DNA from: Letharia columbiana
Lineage: Eukaryota; Ascomycota; Lecanoromycetes; Lecanorales; Parmeliaceae
Reading direction: 5' to 3'
DNA length: 64,000 bases
NCBI RefSeq assembly: GCF_014066305.1
Contig: NW_023501065.1
Location: 558,001 to 622,000, forward strand
Part shown: positions 23,194 through 34,653 of the stretch, in pieces
Numbering within the stretch: position 1 is the stretch's first letter
How the letters are laid out: each line of letters begins with the position of its first letter
Notes under the pieces: model-generated
What the model was told of the DNA's origin: nothing
What the model saw: only the letters and a program-made list of their open reading frames with translations
Database searches by the model: none
Position numbers and translations under genes: made by a program

Positions 23194-25210
23194 TCAGCGC
23201 CGGCGCAGCTCGGCCAGTCGTTCTTCGTGCTCCTCTTCCTGCTTTTGAACGGCTGCTCTCCTCGCCAGGTCCGCATCCCGCTTCTTCTGGTTGATTTTTT
23301 CCTCCAATTCGTGCTCAAACTCCTGCCTCTGTTGGCGCTTCTTCTGGGCCAATTCCTCCTCGTGCTGCTTCTGCCTGACACGCTCTTCCTCTTCGAATGC
23401 CTTCATACGAGCTTCGATAGTCTCGAGACTGTGATCTGCCGAGTGCTCGTTCGGGTCGGAAACCGGTGTAGGGTGGTCTTCGATGCGGGTAGGAGCCTGT
23501 GAAGAGCGGTGGTCTATTTGGTTGGGAGCCTGTGAGGGGCGATCTTCGTTTTGAGTATGCGCCGGCGAATGGTGGTTGTCTTTCTGGCCAGAAGCCTGCG
23601 GTACGCCCTCCTTTTTCCCGCCGGAGGCTGGTGGAACATACGCTTCTCTCTGGCTAGAAGAGTGTGAGTGGTGCTCTTCTTGCCGGACGGAAGCCTGCGA
23701 AGGAGTGGCACCGACTCCATGCGGCCTATGTTGAGACGGGTTGGAAGGTGGCTCTCCAAGCATCTGAGGTTCAACTGATAAAACTTCGCTAGGCTCTAGC
23801 GACATTCGCAAGGATTGGAGAGGCGATACAAGTGGTGTCAAAGCCGAGCCTCGCTTTAGTCGTGGATCTCGTGGTGATATATTGGGTTGAGTCGATGGAG
23901 GAGTGAACGTTTTTCCGCGCGCTTGTGTCAAAATTGTGAGCTGTTCGGAGGTGCTTGTTGTACTCATACGTCCCTGTAGACTTGAGCCTGGTATGGGGGT
24001 ATGCCGAAGACGTTGCAAGTCTCGGTCAGTTGTGGTTTCAGACACGCATTCCTCTACAGGCGCAGACTTCTGTGGCTGTGAGTCCTGACGGGGACCGGAC
24101 CTAGGATCGAAGACGTTGCGAGAGGCCTGCCGAACCTCTGGTCCGTCTCTGCTGGGCAACACAATATTCACAGGCTTCTTTGGTAGAGAATCTTTCCCAT
24201 GCGCATGCTCTAATAATTCTTTTCGTGCACGGTAAGAAGCTGGCTCAGTGGGCGGATGCGGATTGCAGGCGCGAGGCCGCGACTTTCCACTCTGGGTGAG
24301 CTCAAAGTCCTCACAGTACTTTGCGGTGTGACGCTCTTCCCCACAGCGAGTGCAGGTCATGGGGCAGCGGGACCAATAGTGGCTATATTCTGGAGTCAGC
24401 ATGCCCCTTCCGAGATTCAGAGCCGAATCATAAGACAAGAAGACCAAATTCTCTACAGTTTCTCAGAACATGTCTAACGAGCTGCATTGAGGTCCAATAA
24501 TGGGAAAGGACCACTCCAAAATGTACCGACCTGATTGAACGGCAGCCCCAGCATATCATTGGCTTATCACAGTCTGAGTATGCGTGATCTTCCATACACA
24601 TATAGTTCTTGCACCAATACCTCGGAGGCGGTCTGTAATTGTCTGATGTTCTAATAGCCTCCTCCTCCTCCTCCTCTGTACCACGACGGCGCTTGATAGA
24701 GCGGTCAATAGCCTCATCATCGAGAGGGCGTTTCAGTTCGTATCCACCGAGGCGTAACACATTTGAGGGTGGGGGAGAAGAACCGTAGAACCCACGGCTT
24801 TGGGCCTCAGATGCGTTCCTCCTGTCAGGGTTGACAGTCCGAGATGAGCGTCGCGACGGTGCTGTGTCAGGCATGCTCGTGTCTTTGCGTTCTTTCGTGG
24901 GCATTTGGATTAGCTGTTTCGGATCGTGGCCAGTGGATGGTGATTTTTCGTTGGGGACAGAAGCAGCAGCGGCACTGTGATCATCAGATTGGCCGCGTGA
25001 AAACTTCAGAGCCAACGACGCGTCATCTCGTGGTGTTGTGTTGCTAGAATATTCGGCCCGGTGCCAGATCTTATTAGAATGATGTCGAACCGCCTTTGAT
25101 TCCGTAGCAATGGTTGATGATCGGTCTTCTGAGGAAGTCTCACCTTCTGCAGCTGGCCGATAGCTGTCGTAGTAACGATGGTCCCAACCCATATCCTGGT
25201 CACGAACCAT
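23194..25210 (-). CDS. Zinc-knuckle and coiled-coil protein of unknown function
   Basis: Two exons, 25210-24531 and 24382-23194, give 622 aa. The N-terminal ~195 residues are Ser/Thr-rich and disordered, with a basic RSIKRRRG patch that could be a nuclear signal. Around residues 197-250 lie Cys/His-rich knuckle modules (CKNYMCMEDHAYSDC, CWGCRSISHYWSRC, CTRCGEERHTAKYC), and the intron falls inside the middle one. A long low-complexity middle follows with repeated SQAxxQ-type units. The last ~90 residues are a charged coiled coil (EEERVRQKQHEEELAQKKRQ). CCHC-like knuckles suggest RNA or single-stranded DNA binding. The protein ends in LAELRRR; an adjacent open frame hints that the C-terminus may once have been longer. 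Confidence 0.7.
24383..24530 (-). mobile_element. Introner-like intron (zinc-knuckle gene)
   Basis: A 148-nt intron. The 5' part reads ACATTTTGGAGTGGTCCTTT and the core TTAGACATGTTCTGAG. A GTCTTATGATTC block is shared with the ADE17 intron 8319-8155. The 3' end is CATGCTGACTCCAGAATATAG. Confidence 0.65.
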
Positions 25211-25963
25211 TGCTTTTGAAGGTGTTAGTGGGGAGACGCTTGCTGAAGAGGGAAACGTACTGAGGACCGTGACAAAGGATGGTTGGGGTTGTGGACGTCA
25301 GTTGTTTTGAAAGGATTGATTGTGGCATCAGATCTGGATAGCAATAAAAGTCTCTTGCCCGACTTTCAGAAGCCAATTGGATCTGAGGCGAGTTCCTGAT
25401 GGGCGATTTGACCGATCTTTGGTATATGTCTTAGGTCTAGAGGGTCAACAACACTGACACTGGCGGGGCAGATCGACGAGCGTGCTGCCTACCGTTTTCA
25501 TTCTTGCCAAAACATGTATCCAAAGGGCATGTCTTTGTCTTCAATTTTTCAAATGCAGCATTTGTTATAACCCAATTGGCAGGACTGCAGGCAAGCTGTG
25601 AGAAATCCGGGCAGCCAAGGGAGCTGGCACCTTTCAATCTTGGCATAGTGTGGGTATCAAGGCGAGCAGATACGCTCTGGCACTCAGAAAGTCTTCTCTT
25701 TAGCGGTGCAGTATTTGACTGAGGATACCGTCAGAACCATCAAATTTCCACGCAGCGCGTCTCACTGAGAACATTAAGAGACCGTTCTATCATACTGATC
25801 ATCTATCATTTTCATGCAAGCAAGCAATTGTGCAAAATATGCAAGAGCCCGCTATTAAGTTCCATCAGAACGGAAGCACATATGCATTCACCCGTCTGAT
25901 GCCGCTGTCTCTCATGCCAAGCTCACAGGTAGGCAGACACCAGCTATTTCTCACTTGCAACCC
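25211..25963. other. Intergenic, about 0.75 kb
   Basis: Promoter side of the zinc-knuckle gene and 3' flank of the bHLH gene. Short overlapping frames at 25437-25722 occur on both strands with no motif. Confidence 0.5.
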
Positions 25964-27086
25964 TTAATGACTTAGCAGGTCTCGAACCGACATTGCCCTT
26001 CCTCCTTTAGGATACCTACGGTCCTTGTTCAGCATCAACAATGCAGCTGTAGCCTCTTGGTCTTGCTCTCTGCTTGGCATGATAGTTGGAGACGTCGAGG
26101 CAGACAGAGAGAATTGAGATTGAGGACCTCGGTGGCCGTGTTGTGGTTCGAAAGCAGGTGACGGAAGCGTGGAAACTGAGGAGGCATAGGACGAGTGGTG
26201 GTGATTGGATTGTGCTTCTATCGCAGGGGATGCGCTAATTGACTGAGGACTCGTGTAGGCGTATGCTTTACTTGCAATCGCCATGATTGACGGAGAAATG
26301 CAATTGGATCCTGAATCACCCATGGTAACATCTTCATCATCTTGATCTTCGTCATCGTCCTCATCGTTCTCTTTAGGCGTGACGGCATCGAAACGAGGCG
26401 GAGGCGCTTGAGGCTGTGTAAGTGGAGTCGACAGAGAATTGTTGGCGGCTTTGAGGTCTGCGATGCATTTTTCTAGATAGCGAAGGTAGTCGATGCTTGC
26501 CTACTCACACTGTCAGCAGAAAGGGATAGCTCCTCACAACAACGGTCTTACGCACTTGCAAAATAGCGAGCTTGTGCATTTCTTGGTCCGTGCAAGCGGG
26601 TATCATAGCCTTCAAGGTCCCAAACTCTTCGTTCATCTTCGACCTCCGTCTCCTTTCGATCACACTGTGCGCTGTCTTCCTGGCAATCTTCTTGCCGGCA
26701 ACACTGGTCGAGCTAGGCTGCTTCTTTCCTGCCGTAGCAGTGGCACTTGAGGATGTCGAGGTCTTCTTATTTGAACCTTTCGGACCTTGCTGCATAGGGG
26801 ATCTTACTGAATCTTCTGAGGACTGCGGCTTTGGCTTCATTTGAATGATGGTGCGAGACCTGGTAGGAGGTGGAGGTAAAGAGAAGCACGGGCCCAGGGC
26901 CGACTGAGTCTGTTTCTGAGCAGTGGAAGTGCCATTGTTTCGTTGAGACTCGATAGCCGGAGGAGGTAGGTTGAAGGACTTTTCTGTTGCAGAAATTGGA
27001 GAGCCATCTTTGCCCTGGATTTCGGTTGAGGCAGCGGGCGTTGGGGGCAGACTTGTGCGAGGCATGATTGGTCGTCGGCTTTGCAT
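25964..27086 (-). CDS. bHLH transcription factor (Esc1/DevR-like)
   Basis: Two exons, 27086-26556 and 26500-25964, separated by a 55-nt intron, give 355 aa. The bHLH is basic region HSVIERRRRSKMNEEF, helix 1/loop GTLKAMIPACTDQ, then helix 2 KLAILQ-ASIDYLRYLEKC, with the intron between LQ and AS. The E-R-R/K spacing fits E-box binding. The N-terminal half is Pro/Ser-rich; after the bHLH comes an acidic run (ENDEDDDEDQDDEDV), then a low-complexity tail ending SVRDLLSH. The domain resembles ascomycete factors related to S. pombe Esc1 and Aspergillus DevR, which act in development; that assignment is by resemblance only. The first ATG (MQSRRPIMPR) is chosen; the MPR eight codons later is an alternative. 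Confidence 0.85.
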
Positions 27087-27875
27087 CAACAGTCAAAGAG
27101 AGTAGATTGTCACGTGCGGAGGATACGAAGGATAGTCAATGAATTGGGATAGAGACTTCGCATTGAGGCAAATGAAGTGTGTAGATAGCGCAGAAGGGGA
27201 AGAAGAAGAAGAAGAAGAAGAAGAAGATGCTGGTGTCAAATTAAGAGATGAGTGGTCATATAATAATAATAAAAAGAAGAAGAAGAAGAGGTGTGCCCCT
27301 CTTCCTTGATAAAGAGCAGAAACCCCCCCATGTTTAGAGTCGATCAAGAGTCGCGTGCCTTCTGAACGTGCACCATCTTCAATCCTGATTGGCTGGAGTC
27401 CCAAAGGCGGCAATGACACACATTTTTGGGACGATTGTTCACCTCTTACTTTCGCATGCTCCCCATCTCAGGCACCGAGGACGCTCGAATCGCTACTATT
27501 GACATAATCAGTTGCATTGCCATTGAGCAATGAATCTTTAGTGGGGAGGTATTAGTGTTTATGTGTATCAATAGAGTCAGGTACGGTAGAGTATTATTGA
27601 GGTATCCTCCTTCATTCATCTGCGAGACATAATTTCTGCCAAGCCCCGCAGTCCCGTGTATTAGCCCATTACCTTAAGGTACCTTACTTTACTTTACTTT
27701 ACTGTATTCAATTCACTTCCGCCAAATAAATGCCAAGACATTTTCGGCGTCAGCCACCACCGATCACCGCCCTGCGCTAAGGTACTCCCGCAACTGCTCT
27801 CACTTCCTCTCGTCTGAGTCGTCTCTTTGTTCTTCTTTCAATACCTACTCCGTCCATGAATAGCGGAAGCAGCCT
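27087..27875. other. Divergent promoter between the bHLH gene and MED19, with microsatellites
   Basis: Contains a GAA run (about 27199-27227) and a second AAG run (about 27275-27290). Further on are repeated ACTTT units just before 27700 and TTCTTCTTTC close to MED19. No gene is supported; the minus-strand 109-codon frame there only translates the microsatellite into poly-Ser and poly-Phe. Confidence 0.6.
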
Positions 27876-29059
27876 ATGAACCAGCTCAAAACCTCGCAAA
27901 CCTCTATCCTCACTCACCCACTCCTCACATCAAATCATGGGAAGAAGATATCTGCCATCGCCATGGACGTCGATGATGCCGGCCAGCGCATCGCGGATCG
28001 CATTCAAGACAAAGACATTATGGATACTACCCTAGACAATGTTCAGGAAGCTTCGTCGAATGTCGCCGATCCAGAAGCTCCAGAAAAGGGCCAAGCCGCA
28101 GCAGGAGCGGAAACCACGCCCGTTCCCGAGAACTCAACAGAGAAGGATGACGAGACCCAGCAGTCGTCAAAGCAAAAGCGTAAGACCCCACACTGACTCT
28201 GCCTGACCCTTCTCTTGTAGAGCATGGGTTGACACATGAGTCTCGTGGTAGCACCAATACCACAAACCCTGCCACTCACGCAAAATCTCATTTCCTTGTT
28301 CGGCCTTCAGCCGCTCGCAGCTACAGTCGCAAGATCCGACCCAGTCACAGGCGAGAAGATCAACAAGATGAGGAAGTCTTATGAAGGTCAACTCAAGACA
28401 CTTGGACTAGCTGGCAGAAATCGATCGGTCAAGCACCAGGAAGGAAAACTGATGGGGCTGAGGGAGATGACGCTATGGCCGGAGGAGGAGTGGCAGAATC
28501 AGAAAATCGGCGGCAAAGACATTCACAAGGGTCTTCCAAGTGGAATACTGGCCAAGCTGGACAAGGCTATGCAGATGCAGCCAGGGCCATTGCCAAACAA
28601 CAATGAGTGGGAGAATCTTCTGGGGAATGACAACCCAAAACCGGTCGAGGCGACCAAAGCGTCGAAAATTCCTAATAAACCTTTGGCCAAAGCGAACGGC
28701 CAGGTTAACGGTAATACTGCGAACGCTGAAACCGTTCGACCACAGCGCACCAATAAAAAGCGATCATATGGCGACGCCAGCTTCGAAGGCTACACAGGTT
28801 ACGCCGAAGGAATTGAGGACGATGACGCTGACACTGGAGGAGGCTACTCATCTGGCGATACTCAATTTAGCCGGAAGAGTGGCCGCGCCGCCAAGAAGCG
28901 GAAGAAGGTGAGATCCTCCGATGATCTCGATGCTATTTATATTCCCTGATCTATCTACTTACTCTTATCAAGGGCTATGGGAATAATTCTACAGGTTTTG
29001 GCGATCGAAGTGGCAGCTTTAGCTCCGGTATGGTTGGTGTAGGCGCCTACAATCGGTAG
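27876..29059 (+). CDS. MED19: Mediator subunit 19 (Rox3 family)
   Basis: Three exons (27876-28179, 28252-28907, 28973-29059) give up to 348 aa. An acidic, Gln/Glu-rich N-terminus precedes the conserved Rox3 block LPLTQNLISLFGLQPLA, then VARSDPVTGEKINKMRKSYE. The middle has KHHEGK-like and WPEEEWQNQKI segments. The C-terminus is Lys-rich (AAKKRKK), and the third exon supplies a Gly/Ser tail ending GMVGVGAYNR, the usual fungal end; without it the frame stops early in unrelated residues. MED19 sits in the Mediator head and links it to regulators of RNA polymerase II. The better Kozak context at 27963 (gccATGGAC) could be the true start, giving 319 aa. The first intron uses the TAG at 28251; the earlier TAG at 28220 would shift the frame. 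Confidence 0.88.
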
Positions 29060-30046
29060 CACCGAAGGACTGGGACCTGCTACATCCCACCTCATCTACA
29101 TCTTTGTGGAGAACCAGCGCAGCCAATGGGTTGACGCGGGAAAGGTCCTGAAAGAATCCCACGAGAACACAACTCACCTCGCTTGTTCGATAACGCCCCT
29201 TCGGTCAAAGCATTCCAGTATTTCTCTCGATTCACAATTTTCCACAATCACACACACCATACCACTACACCATGCCGTTACACCATACCGTTTGCACCAA
29301 ATCATCACATCATCTCGCCAAATCTACGCCTCGACATACTCCGTCACTCAGCCTAACCACAGCATCCACCACTACAACCTATTCCCTATGTCTTTCATGT
29401 ATTAACGACTGGGTATACCCGTAATCGGTGTTACTGGCTTCTTGGCAGGAAAGGCGTTTTTCTCTAAGCGATCAAAGACCAGGCGTTTTGAGGCTCTATA
29501 TGCCTTTCGTAGCATCAATGGACATGCTACATGAGAAACCGGCATGTGTGCATGCAATAGGCTAGGAAGAACGAGATACAATTACGATGGAAACCAATCG
29601 GGATAGACGACTTTGGTTGCTGTTCTCCTTTGCCAATGTGACTGCATATTGAACTTCCCTTCTTTCCCCCAGGTAGGTATGAGTCCTCTCACATACGGCT
29701 CTCTCGGGCCCTTTGCCTTCTGGACATGCCAGCAGTTACTGTCCTTGTTTCCGAGCCCCTGGAGCACATGCCTGAGCGCCGGCTACTCCCCGCAACCGTT
29801 TCCCACCATCTGGCTACAGTGTTCGAGATATGAGGCGGTCTGAGATACCTGGCTGAGCATTCGGACGGAAGCATTTACACATGGTAGACACGCTGCGAGA
29901 GCAACATTTGCAATCTCAATCATTGATACAGAGACCTAAGCGTAGCCTCTTCTTCTGCTCAAGTACCCTTCTTGAATGCCAACAAAAGTGCCTTGTAACC
30001 CCATACGCCAGAACACTCCTTTGCAGTGGTCCAATCACTGCAAGTG
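29060..30046. other. Intergenic between convergent MED19 and CK2 beta genes
   Basis: About 1 kb. The plus-strand frame at 29106-29405 and others here have no motif and low codon bias. I see nothing else. Confidence 0.5.
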
Positions 30047-31372
30047 TCAGATCGCCTCCACTCCACCCCCATTTACGGCCCCTGGATCTGTCACGCCAAC
30101 CCCTCTCTTTCGACTCCTCGCCGCCTTCTTCCTCCTCCCACTCGGGACCTCCACTTGTGCTCCCCCATTCTCTCCGCCTCCTCCAATCTGTACATCGTCC
30201 TCCGTACCACCATAAAGCTCATGCCATTTTCTCGACTCGTCTAGTTCATTCATGTCCGCTGGCCTCATTCTTAGCCACTTCATCCTTGGACCGGTCTTCG
30301 ACCTTTCACTGACTCGGAAGCCGTAGATGCGCGGTTCGTGTATCCTTCCAGGGCCTAAGCCAGGCGCGAGGTTAGACGTAGCGATTCCATTCAAATGGCT
30401 CGGCTGTACTGGTAAAGGTTCTGGTGTGATGGATGAGAGTGTTGTAGGATTTAAAGTGGCTGTGACAGGAGTAGAAGTCAACGAGGAAGAACGCGAGTGT
30501 TTTGTTGTTTCTGCTGCGGCAGAATTTGTGGCTGCTTGCGAAGTGGGTGAAGGAGGTGCATAGGCGGGATGTGTAGCGGCGAGGTTCAGTGGATCGCCTT
30601 TGGCGGAGACGTCAAACTCGGGGAAAGTCATAAAGAAGAGACAACCGAATGTGGTTCCGAAGAAGGCACCGTCGACAGATTGGAACCGGCTGTTTGGGGG
30701 CGTGTAGACGTCCAGGCAAGAGGGGCAGAAGAGCTTCACAGTTTCTTGGCCCGGTATGTCATTGCAGCCGACGGGAAGGACACGGGCTTGATTGCAAAAG
30801 ACGCGTGGGCAGGATCCAAAGTGCTGAAGCTCGTATTTGTCTGCCATCTGTTGTATGCCGGGCCTAGATGTTATGTAACGTTGGTGAATAAGACCGTAGA
30901 GGAGCTCTGCGCTGCTTTCTATTTCGGTAATGTCGTTGGCAACTTTCATATGCCGGCGTTCAGCACCTCTCCTGTAAGGCACACTGTTGCCGTTTTCATC
31001 TCGCATCTCAACGTCATTTTCCTCGTCCTCGTCCTCATCTTCCTCCTCTTCTTCTTCCTCTTCTTCCTCCTCGTCTTCTTCTGGTTCCACGTCTAGTATC
31101 ATTTCTAACGCTTCTTTGTACATGGGAACTTGATTTTGAAGGCCGGTGAGATTGAAGTCGTCTTCAATAAAATCTTCTGAAACTTCGGCAAAGTATTCGT
31201 GGCCGAGGAGGCCGCAGAAGGAAGAGATCCAAGATTCGGGGGTACCTGAGGAGGTAGACATGACGGAGGTTGTTGAGTGGGTGACAGAGAGCGTAGATCC
31301 AGATGCTACAGGCGAAGCAAGGCTCAAATCCGCAAGCTGAGGCGCCAACGACGGATCCCCGTTGGCAGACAC
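30047..31372 (-). CDS. Casein kinase II regulatory (beta) subunit
   Basis: Intronless, 441 aa. The core is unmistakable: SWISSFCGLLGHEYFAEVSE, then DDFNLTGLQNQVPMYKEALE, then AELLYGLIHQRYI. The zinc ribbon is made by CPRVFC and FCPSC, followed by DVYTPPNSRFQSVDGAFFGT. The beta subunit dimerises through the ribbon and tunes the substrate choice of the CK2 catalytic subunit. Two features stand out: a run of some 25 almost purely Glu/Asp residues plus linker inserted after ILDVEPEED, and a Ser/Thr/Pro-rich insert of about 75 residues between FPEFDVS and the conserved PRIYGFRVSE. The C-terminal tail is Gly- and Lys-rich. The start (MSANGDPSLAP) is the first in-frame ATG. Confidence 0.95.
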   Translation of the reverse strand: MSANGDPSLAPQLADLSLASPVASGSTLSVTHSTTSVMSTSSGTPESWISSFCGLLGHEYFAEVSEDFIEDDFNLTGLQNQVPMYKEALEMILDVEPEEDEEEEEEEEEEEDEDEDEENDVEMRDENGNSVPYRRGAERRHMKVANDITEIESSAELLYGLIHQRYITSRPGIQQMADKYELQHFGSCPRVFCNQARVLPVGCNDIPGQETVKLFCPSCLDVYTPPNSRFQSVDGAFFGTTFGCLFFMTFPEFDVSAKGDPLNLAATHPAYAPPSPTSQAATNSAAAETTKHSRSSSLTSTPVTATLNPTTLSSITPEPLPVQPSHLNGIATSNLAPGLGPGRIHEPRIYGFRVSERSKTGPRMKWLRMRPADMNELDESRKWHELYGGTEDDVQIGGGGENGGAQVEVPSGRRKKAARSRKRGVGVTDPGAVNGGGVEAI

Positions 31373-32176
31373 CGTGGTGGTTGATCCTGTTTTTGGGGGA
31401 ATGCTGTGGATTATCCCAAAAAAATACGCCCTACTCCGGGGGCCAGATGATTTAAATGTAGGGGTCGCTCAATGGTGACAAGGTCTATGCCACGAAAATT
31501 AGAACGATAATCACAAGGCTTCCAAGTGCGGGATCGGTGGTGAAAGTATCAACGAAGTAGTGAATGTCCGAAATGTCCGAAGTGGGGACGGTAATGGTGG
31601 ATGGAGTATGATAGAGATAGATTTGGTGTCAAGATGCATCATAGGCGCATATCAGGTCAGATCCTTTTGCAGACTCGCTGCTCTGGCTCTCGCGACTGCC
31701 TCGAGTGCTGCACCCAAGGTCACTTGAGGAATGGTGAAAGTGTGGCTAGTAGTATACGACACCCACTAAATCGGATCAGTCAAGCTGTGAAGATCACCAA
31801 AACATCCGATAGTCGGTGGATGGTGTTTTTTGCGCATTCATATGTGATCTCCGAGGCTCATTACAGCTGACCAGTGACCAGCAAATTGATATCAAATTAG
31901 TGGGGTTTCAATGGGCTGTGCACTGCGGCTAAGGCGCCTATTCTAACCTTGCCAAGCCTCTTTCCCACCGGGGCTTACCGTAAGTAAAGTTGTACTACCG
32001 AGATTACTAAAGTACAGTACTTACCTTAGGTACCTCACTCAAGTACAGGACTACCACTCTTAGCCAAGTAATGTAAGAAGTTGAGAACGATTCTGATCTT
32101 TCATAGCCAACGCAAGAACTATGGACCAGTACCAGTATTCGTGTCCCTACCGATTGGGTATATGCAAGCCTAGCAA
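31373..32176. other. Intergenic, about 0.8 kb
   Basis: Promoter of the CK2 beta gene and 3' flank of the Zn2Cys6 gene. Contains short GTACT/AAGTA-rich patches near 31980-32060. No gene is supported. Confidence 0.5.
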
Positions 32177-34653
32177 TTAAAAGAGGTATTCCATAATCCT
32201 CGAAAATTCCCCCTCATTGCCATAGACTCCACTGATGCCCCCTGTTGCAGGAACCATCTCTCCCTGAGATCCTACGAAGCCACTCACTCCATCCAAGGCC
32301 TGATTACTTGCAAAGAGATTATTGCCGTAACCACCTGCTGCTTCAAACAGATTGGTCAATTCATCCTTCATCTGCTGGCCGTCCAAGGGACTGCTGCCCA
32401 GCGAACTCGGTTGCTGAGTTGAAGTGAACGCGGCCACCCGATCAACTTGATGGCCAGCTAGACCAGCCATGGCGACTGCCGCCGAGGAGTGAGCGTCGTC
32501 CGGATCGGTCAGTGCTTGGCGCGAGATGACTCCAAGCTTCGGTCCAACCTCCTTCAACCCCTTGATCATTTTCCAAAGGCGCTTCGAGATGTATGATTTC
32601 GCACTAAATCCTTTGATGAGATCCAGGGCCATGTAGAATTCATCTCTGACTTGACGACTGAACTCCACAGGCGCATGCGCGACCGCGAGGAAAAGTACAG
32701 CTAGTGCTGAGATGAGGAAGTAGTTGAAGCAGACTTGTTGCGTGCGGTAGATGTCAGTAGTCTCGTTCAGGCGAGTCAGCACCCTAATCGTGTCCTTAGC
32801 CACGTCCACTACGGTTTGAGCGTAGCTCCTATTTTCCATAATGTTCGTAGCCGAGTGTAGAACAGGTCTGTAGATTAACACCCGCATCTGATTTGTCCGC
32901 AATATGAGGATCACTTGCAGACGACGTTGTCCCCGACTGGTAGGGTTGGTATCCATGGCATTGTCCACTTGACGGAACCTGAGGCTCTCGGGGATGTTAT
33001 TGTGCCATTGCAGGATCTGAAAATCGAGATAGCCAATGCCGTCTTTGTTGATCTCACTGCCGGGGCCTTCAAATTTGGTGGTGGACCGCCAGACTTGGGA
33101 TGAGATACGACTGTACGCGATCATAGCGGTTAAATAGGGGGTCGAGTCGTCCTGGTCTGTTAGCGTCATAACGTCAACTGAAGAACCATCTGATCTTACC
33201 GGCTGCGGCAAGTGAGGGTCAATGTCCGCGTCCTGCAGAGCGAAAGGCATCCCTGTACCAAAGCTCCACCGCCGATCTAAAACATAGATTGACCAAAAAA
33301 GTTTGGTAGCCCACGATCGGTCTTCACCATTGGGAAAGATCTTCGCGATGGTTTGACGACCATGCAGACCTATCTCTAGACATAGACGGGATGCTAGACC
33401 AATGATTCGGTAAGCCTGGACTTCCTCATCCTGTTGAAAATGATACTCTGCCTTCATCTGGAGTCAGCATAAACTTGAATATGAGCTCATTGGTATTCAT
33501 ACCACAAGTACTAAGAGAATCAGGCCCTTGATCTCGACCGGGCCTGACAATCGTCCTTCGAAAGCTTCTCGACAACTCTCGTACAGCATCGTTCCCAGGT
33601 CACTCTGACCCCCTCCTTCCACAATCAATGCAATAGCCAGCACCATCTTGAGAATATTGACGTCGTTGTTCGCGAGCCGATCAGGGCCGGACATGGCTCC
33701 GTTCAAAAGGCCTGTTCGCGCTGCTGCCTCTGTGAAAGTGAACAATATGTTCGCTTGTGTAATAATTTTCTCCATATCGATTATAGGATACATGATACCC
33801 ATCTCTTCCTCGTAGACATGGCAAAGCCTGATCGCTTCTTCTTTGCCTATCTTCCATAATGGGTCTTTGTTGGGATGCACCGTCATTGAGGCTATTGGGG
33901 CTTGGAGCTGGCGCGGTGAACCTCTGGGAGTCATCTCATCGTCATTATATCCTCCGTCTTCCTGCATTTCTGGTGCGGTTATCCCCATTGTTTGTAAGCT
34001 CGAGCGAGCAACATCGAAGCTGAAAGCAGAGCTTGTGGGGCCCTGGAAACGAGGCTGGCTTCCGTGAGCCTGTGAGGGCGATGAAGCGTTCCGATATGGC
34101 CCCGAGGAGTCCGAGTGAGCAAGAGCAGGATGTAAGGGGAATGGTTCCTGGGCATGGTTTGGCTGGGTAATATACCCCTGCCCATTGCGCAGAGCTTCGA
34201 GGTTAGCATAGAGGATGTTGACCTGTTCCTGCAGTGACTGGATATGGGCACTCATGGCACGATACTCCCTGTACAACGGGTGAGCATGGATGTATAAGCT
34301 CACTGAAGATGCTTACGGTGAGTCCTTAAAGCCGGCAGAGCACGCACAGTTGGGAGCATAGACACACTCCAGAGACAAGTTGCCACATCGCTGGCAAGGA
34401 TTCTGTCCATTACACTTGATTTTGCGGCGTTTGCATTCATTACTGTGACATGAAATGGTTAATTAGGGATTCCGTGTTTGTTCGTTGGATGGGCGCCTCA
34501 CCAAGCAATGGAGATATATCGGTTTCGCTTTGTCTTCTTGTCAGATTCGGGAGGGCCGTCATCTTCACTTTTCCTCTTGTCTCCTGCCTGGGATGTCTTG
34601 GTGACATTGTAATAGGGGCCATCCGTGGTGTGATGATTCTCTTGACCGTTCAT
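32177..34653 (-). CDS. Zn2Cys6 transcription factor with fungal-specific middle domain
   Basis: Four exons (34653-34502, 34442-34317, 34268-33503, 33457-32177) give 774 aa. A basic N-terminus (DKKTKRNRYISIAC) leads into a standard cluster, CNECKRRKIKC then CNGQNPCQRCGNLSLEC, split by the first intron. A coiled-coil linker follows (SAHIQSLQEQVNILYANLEAL). The middle homology region begins near ICHVYEEEMGIMYPIID-like text and contains the RLCLEIGLHGRQT and FWSIYVLDRRWSFGTGMPFAL motifs. The C-terminus is Gly/Ser-rich with a short acidic end (EFSRIMEYLF). It should act as a nuclear DNA-binding regulator; target genes are unknown. No biosynthetic cluster lies beside it. The third intron (45 nt) ends ATGCTGACTCCAG, the branch text shared with the introner-like introns. 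Confidence 0.9.

Noticed and set aside
22902..23502. Plus-strand frames of 97-144 codons opposite the zinc-knuckle gene end
   Set aside because: They are GC-rich shadows of the minus-strand coding region and end in Leu-rich antisense of the coiled coil.
25970..25995. A tRNA B-box-like GGTTCGAGACC on the minus strand
   Set aside because: It encodes the SVRDLL end of the bHLH protein, and no A-box or cloverleaf surrounds it.
28221..28251. MED19 acceptor at the TAG ending 28220, or a start at 28236
   Set aside because: The first shifts the frame into unrelated residues; the second drops the N-terminus although the TAG at 28251 joins both exons in phase.
29106..29405. 99-codon plus-strand frame after MED19
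   Set aside because: His/Ser/Thr-rich text from a repetitive CACCAT region, probably MED19 3' UTR.
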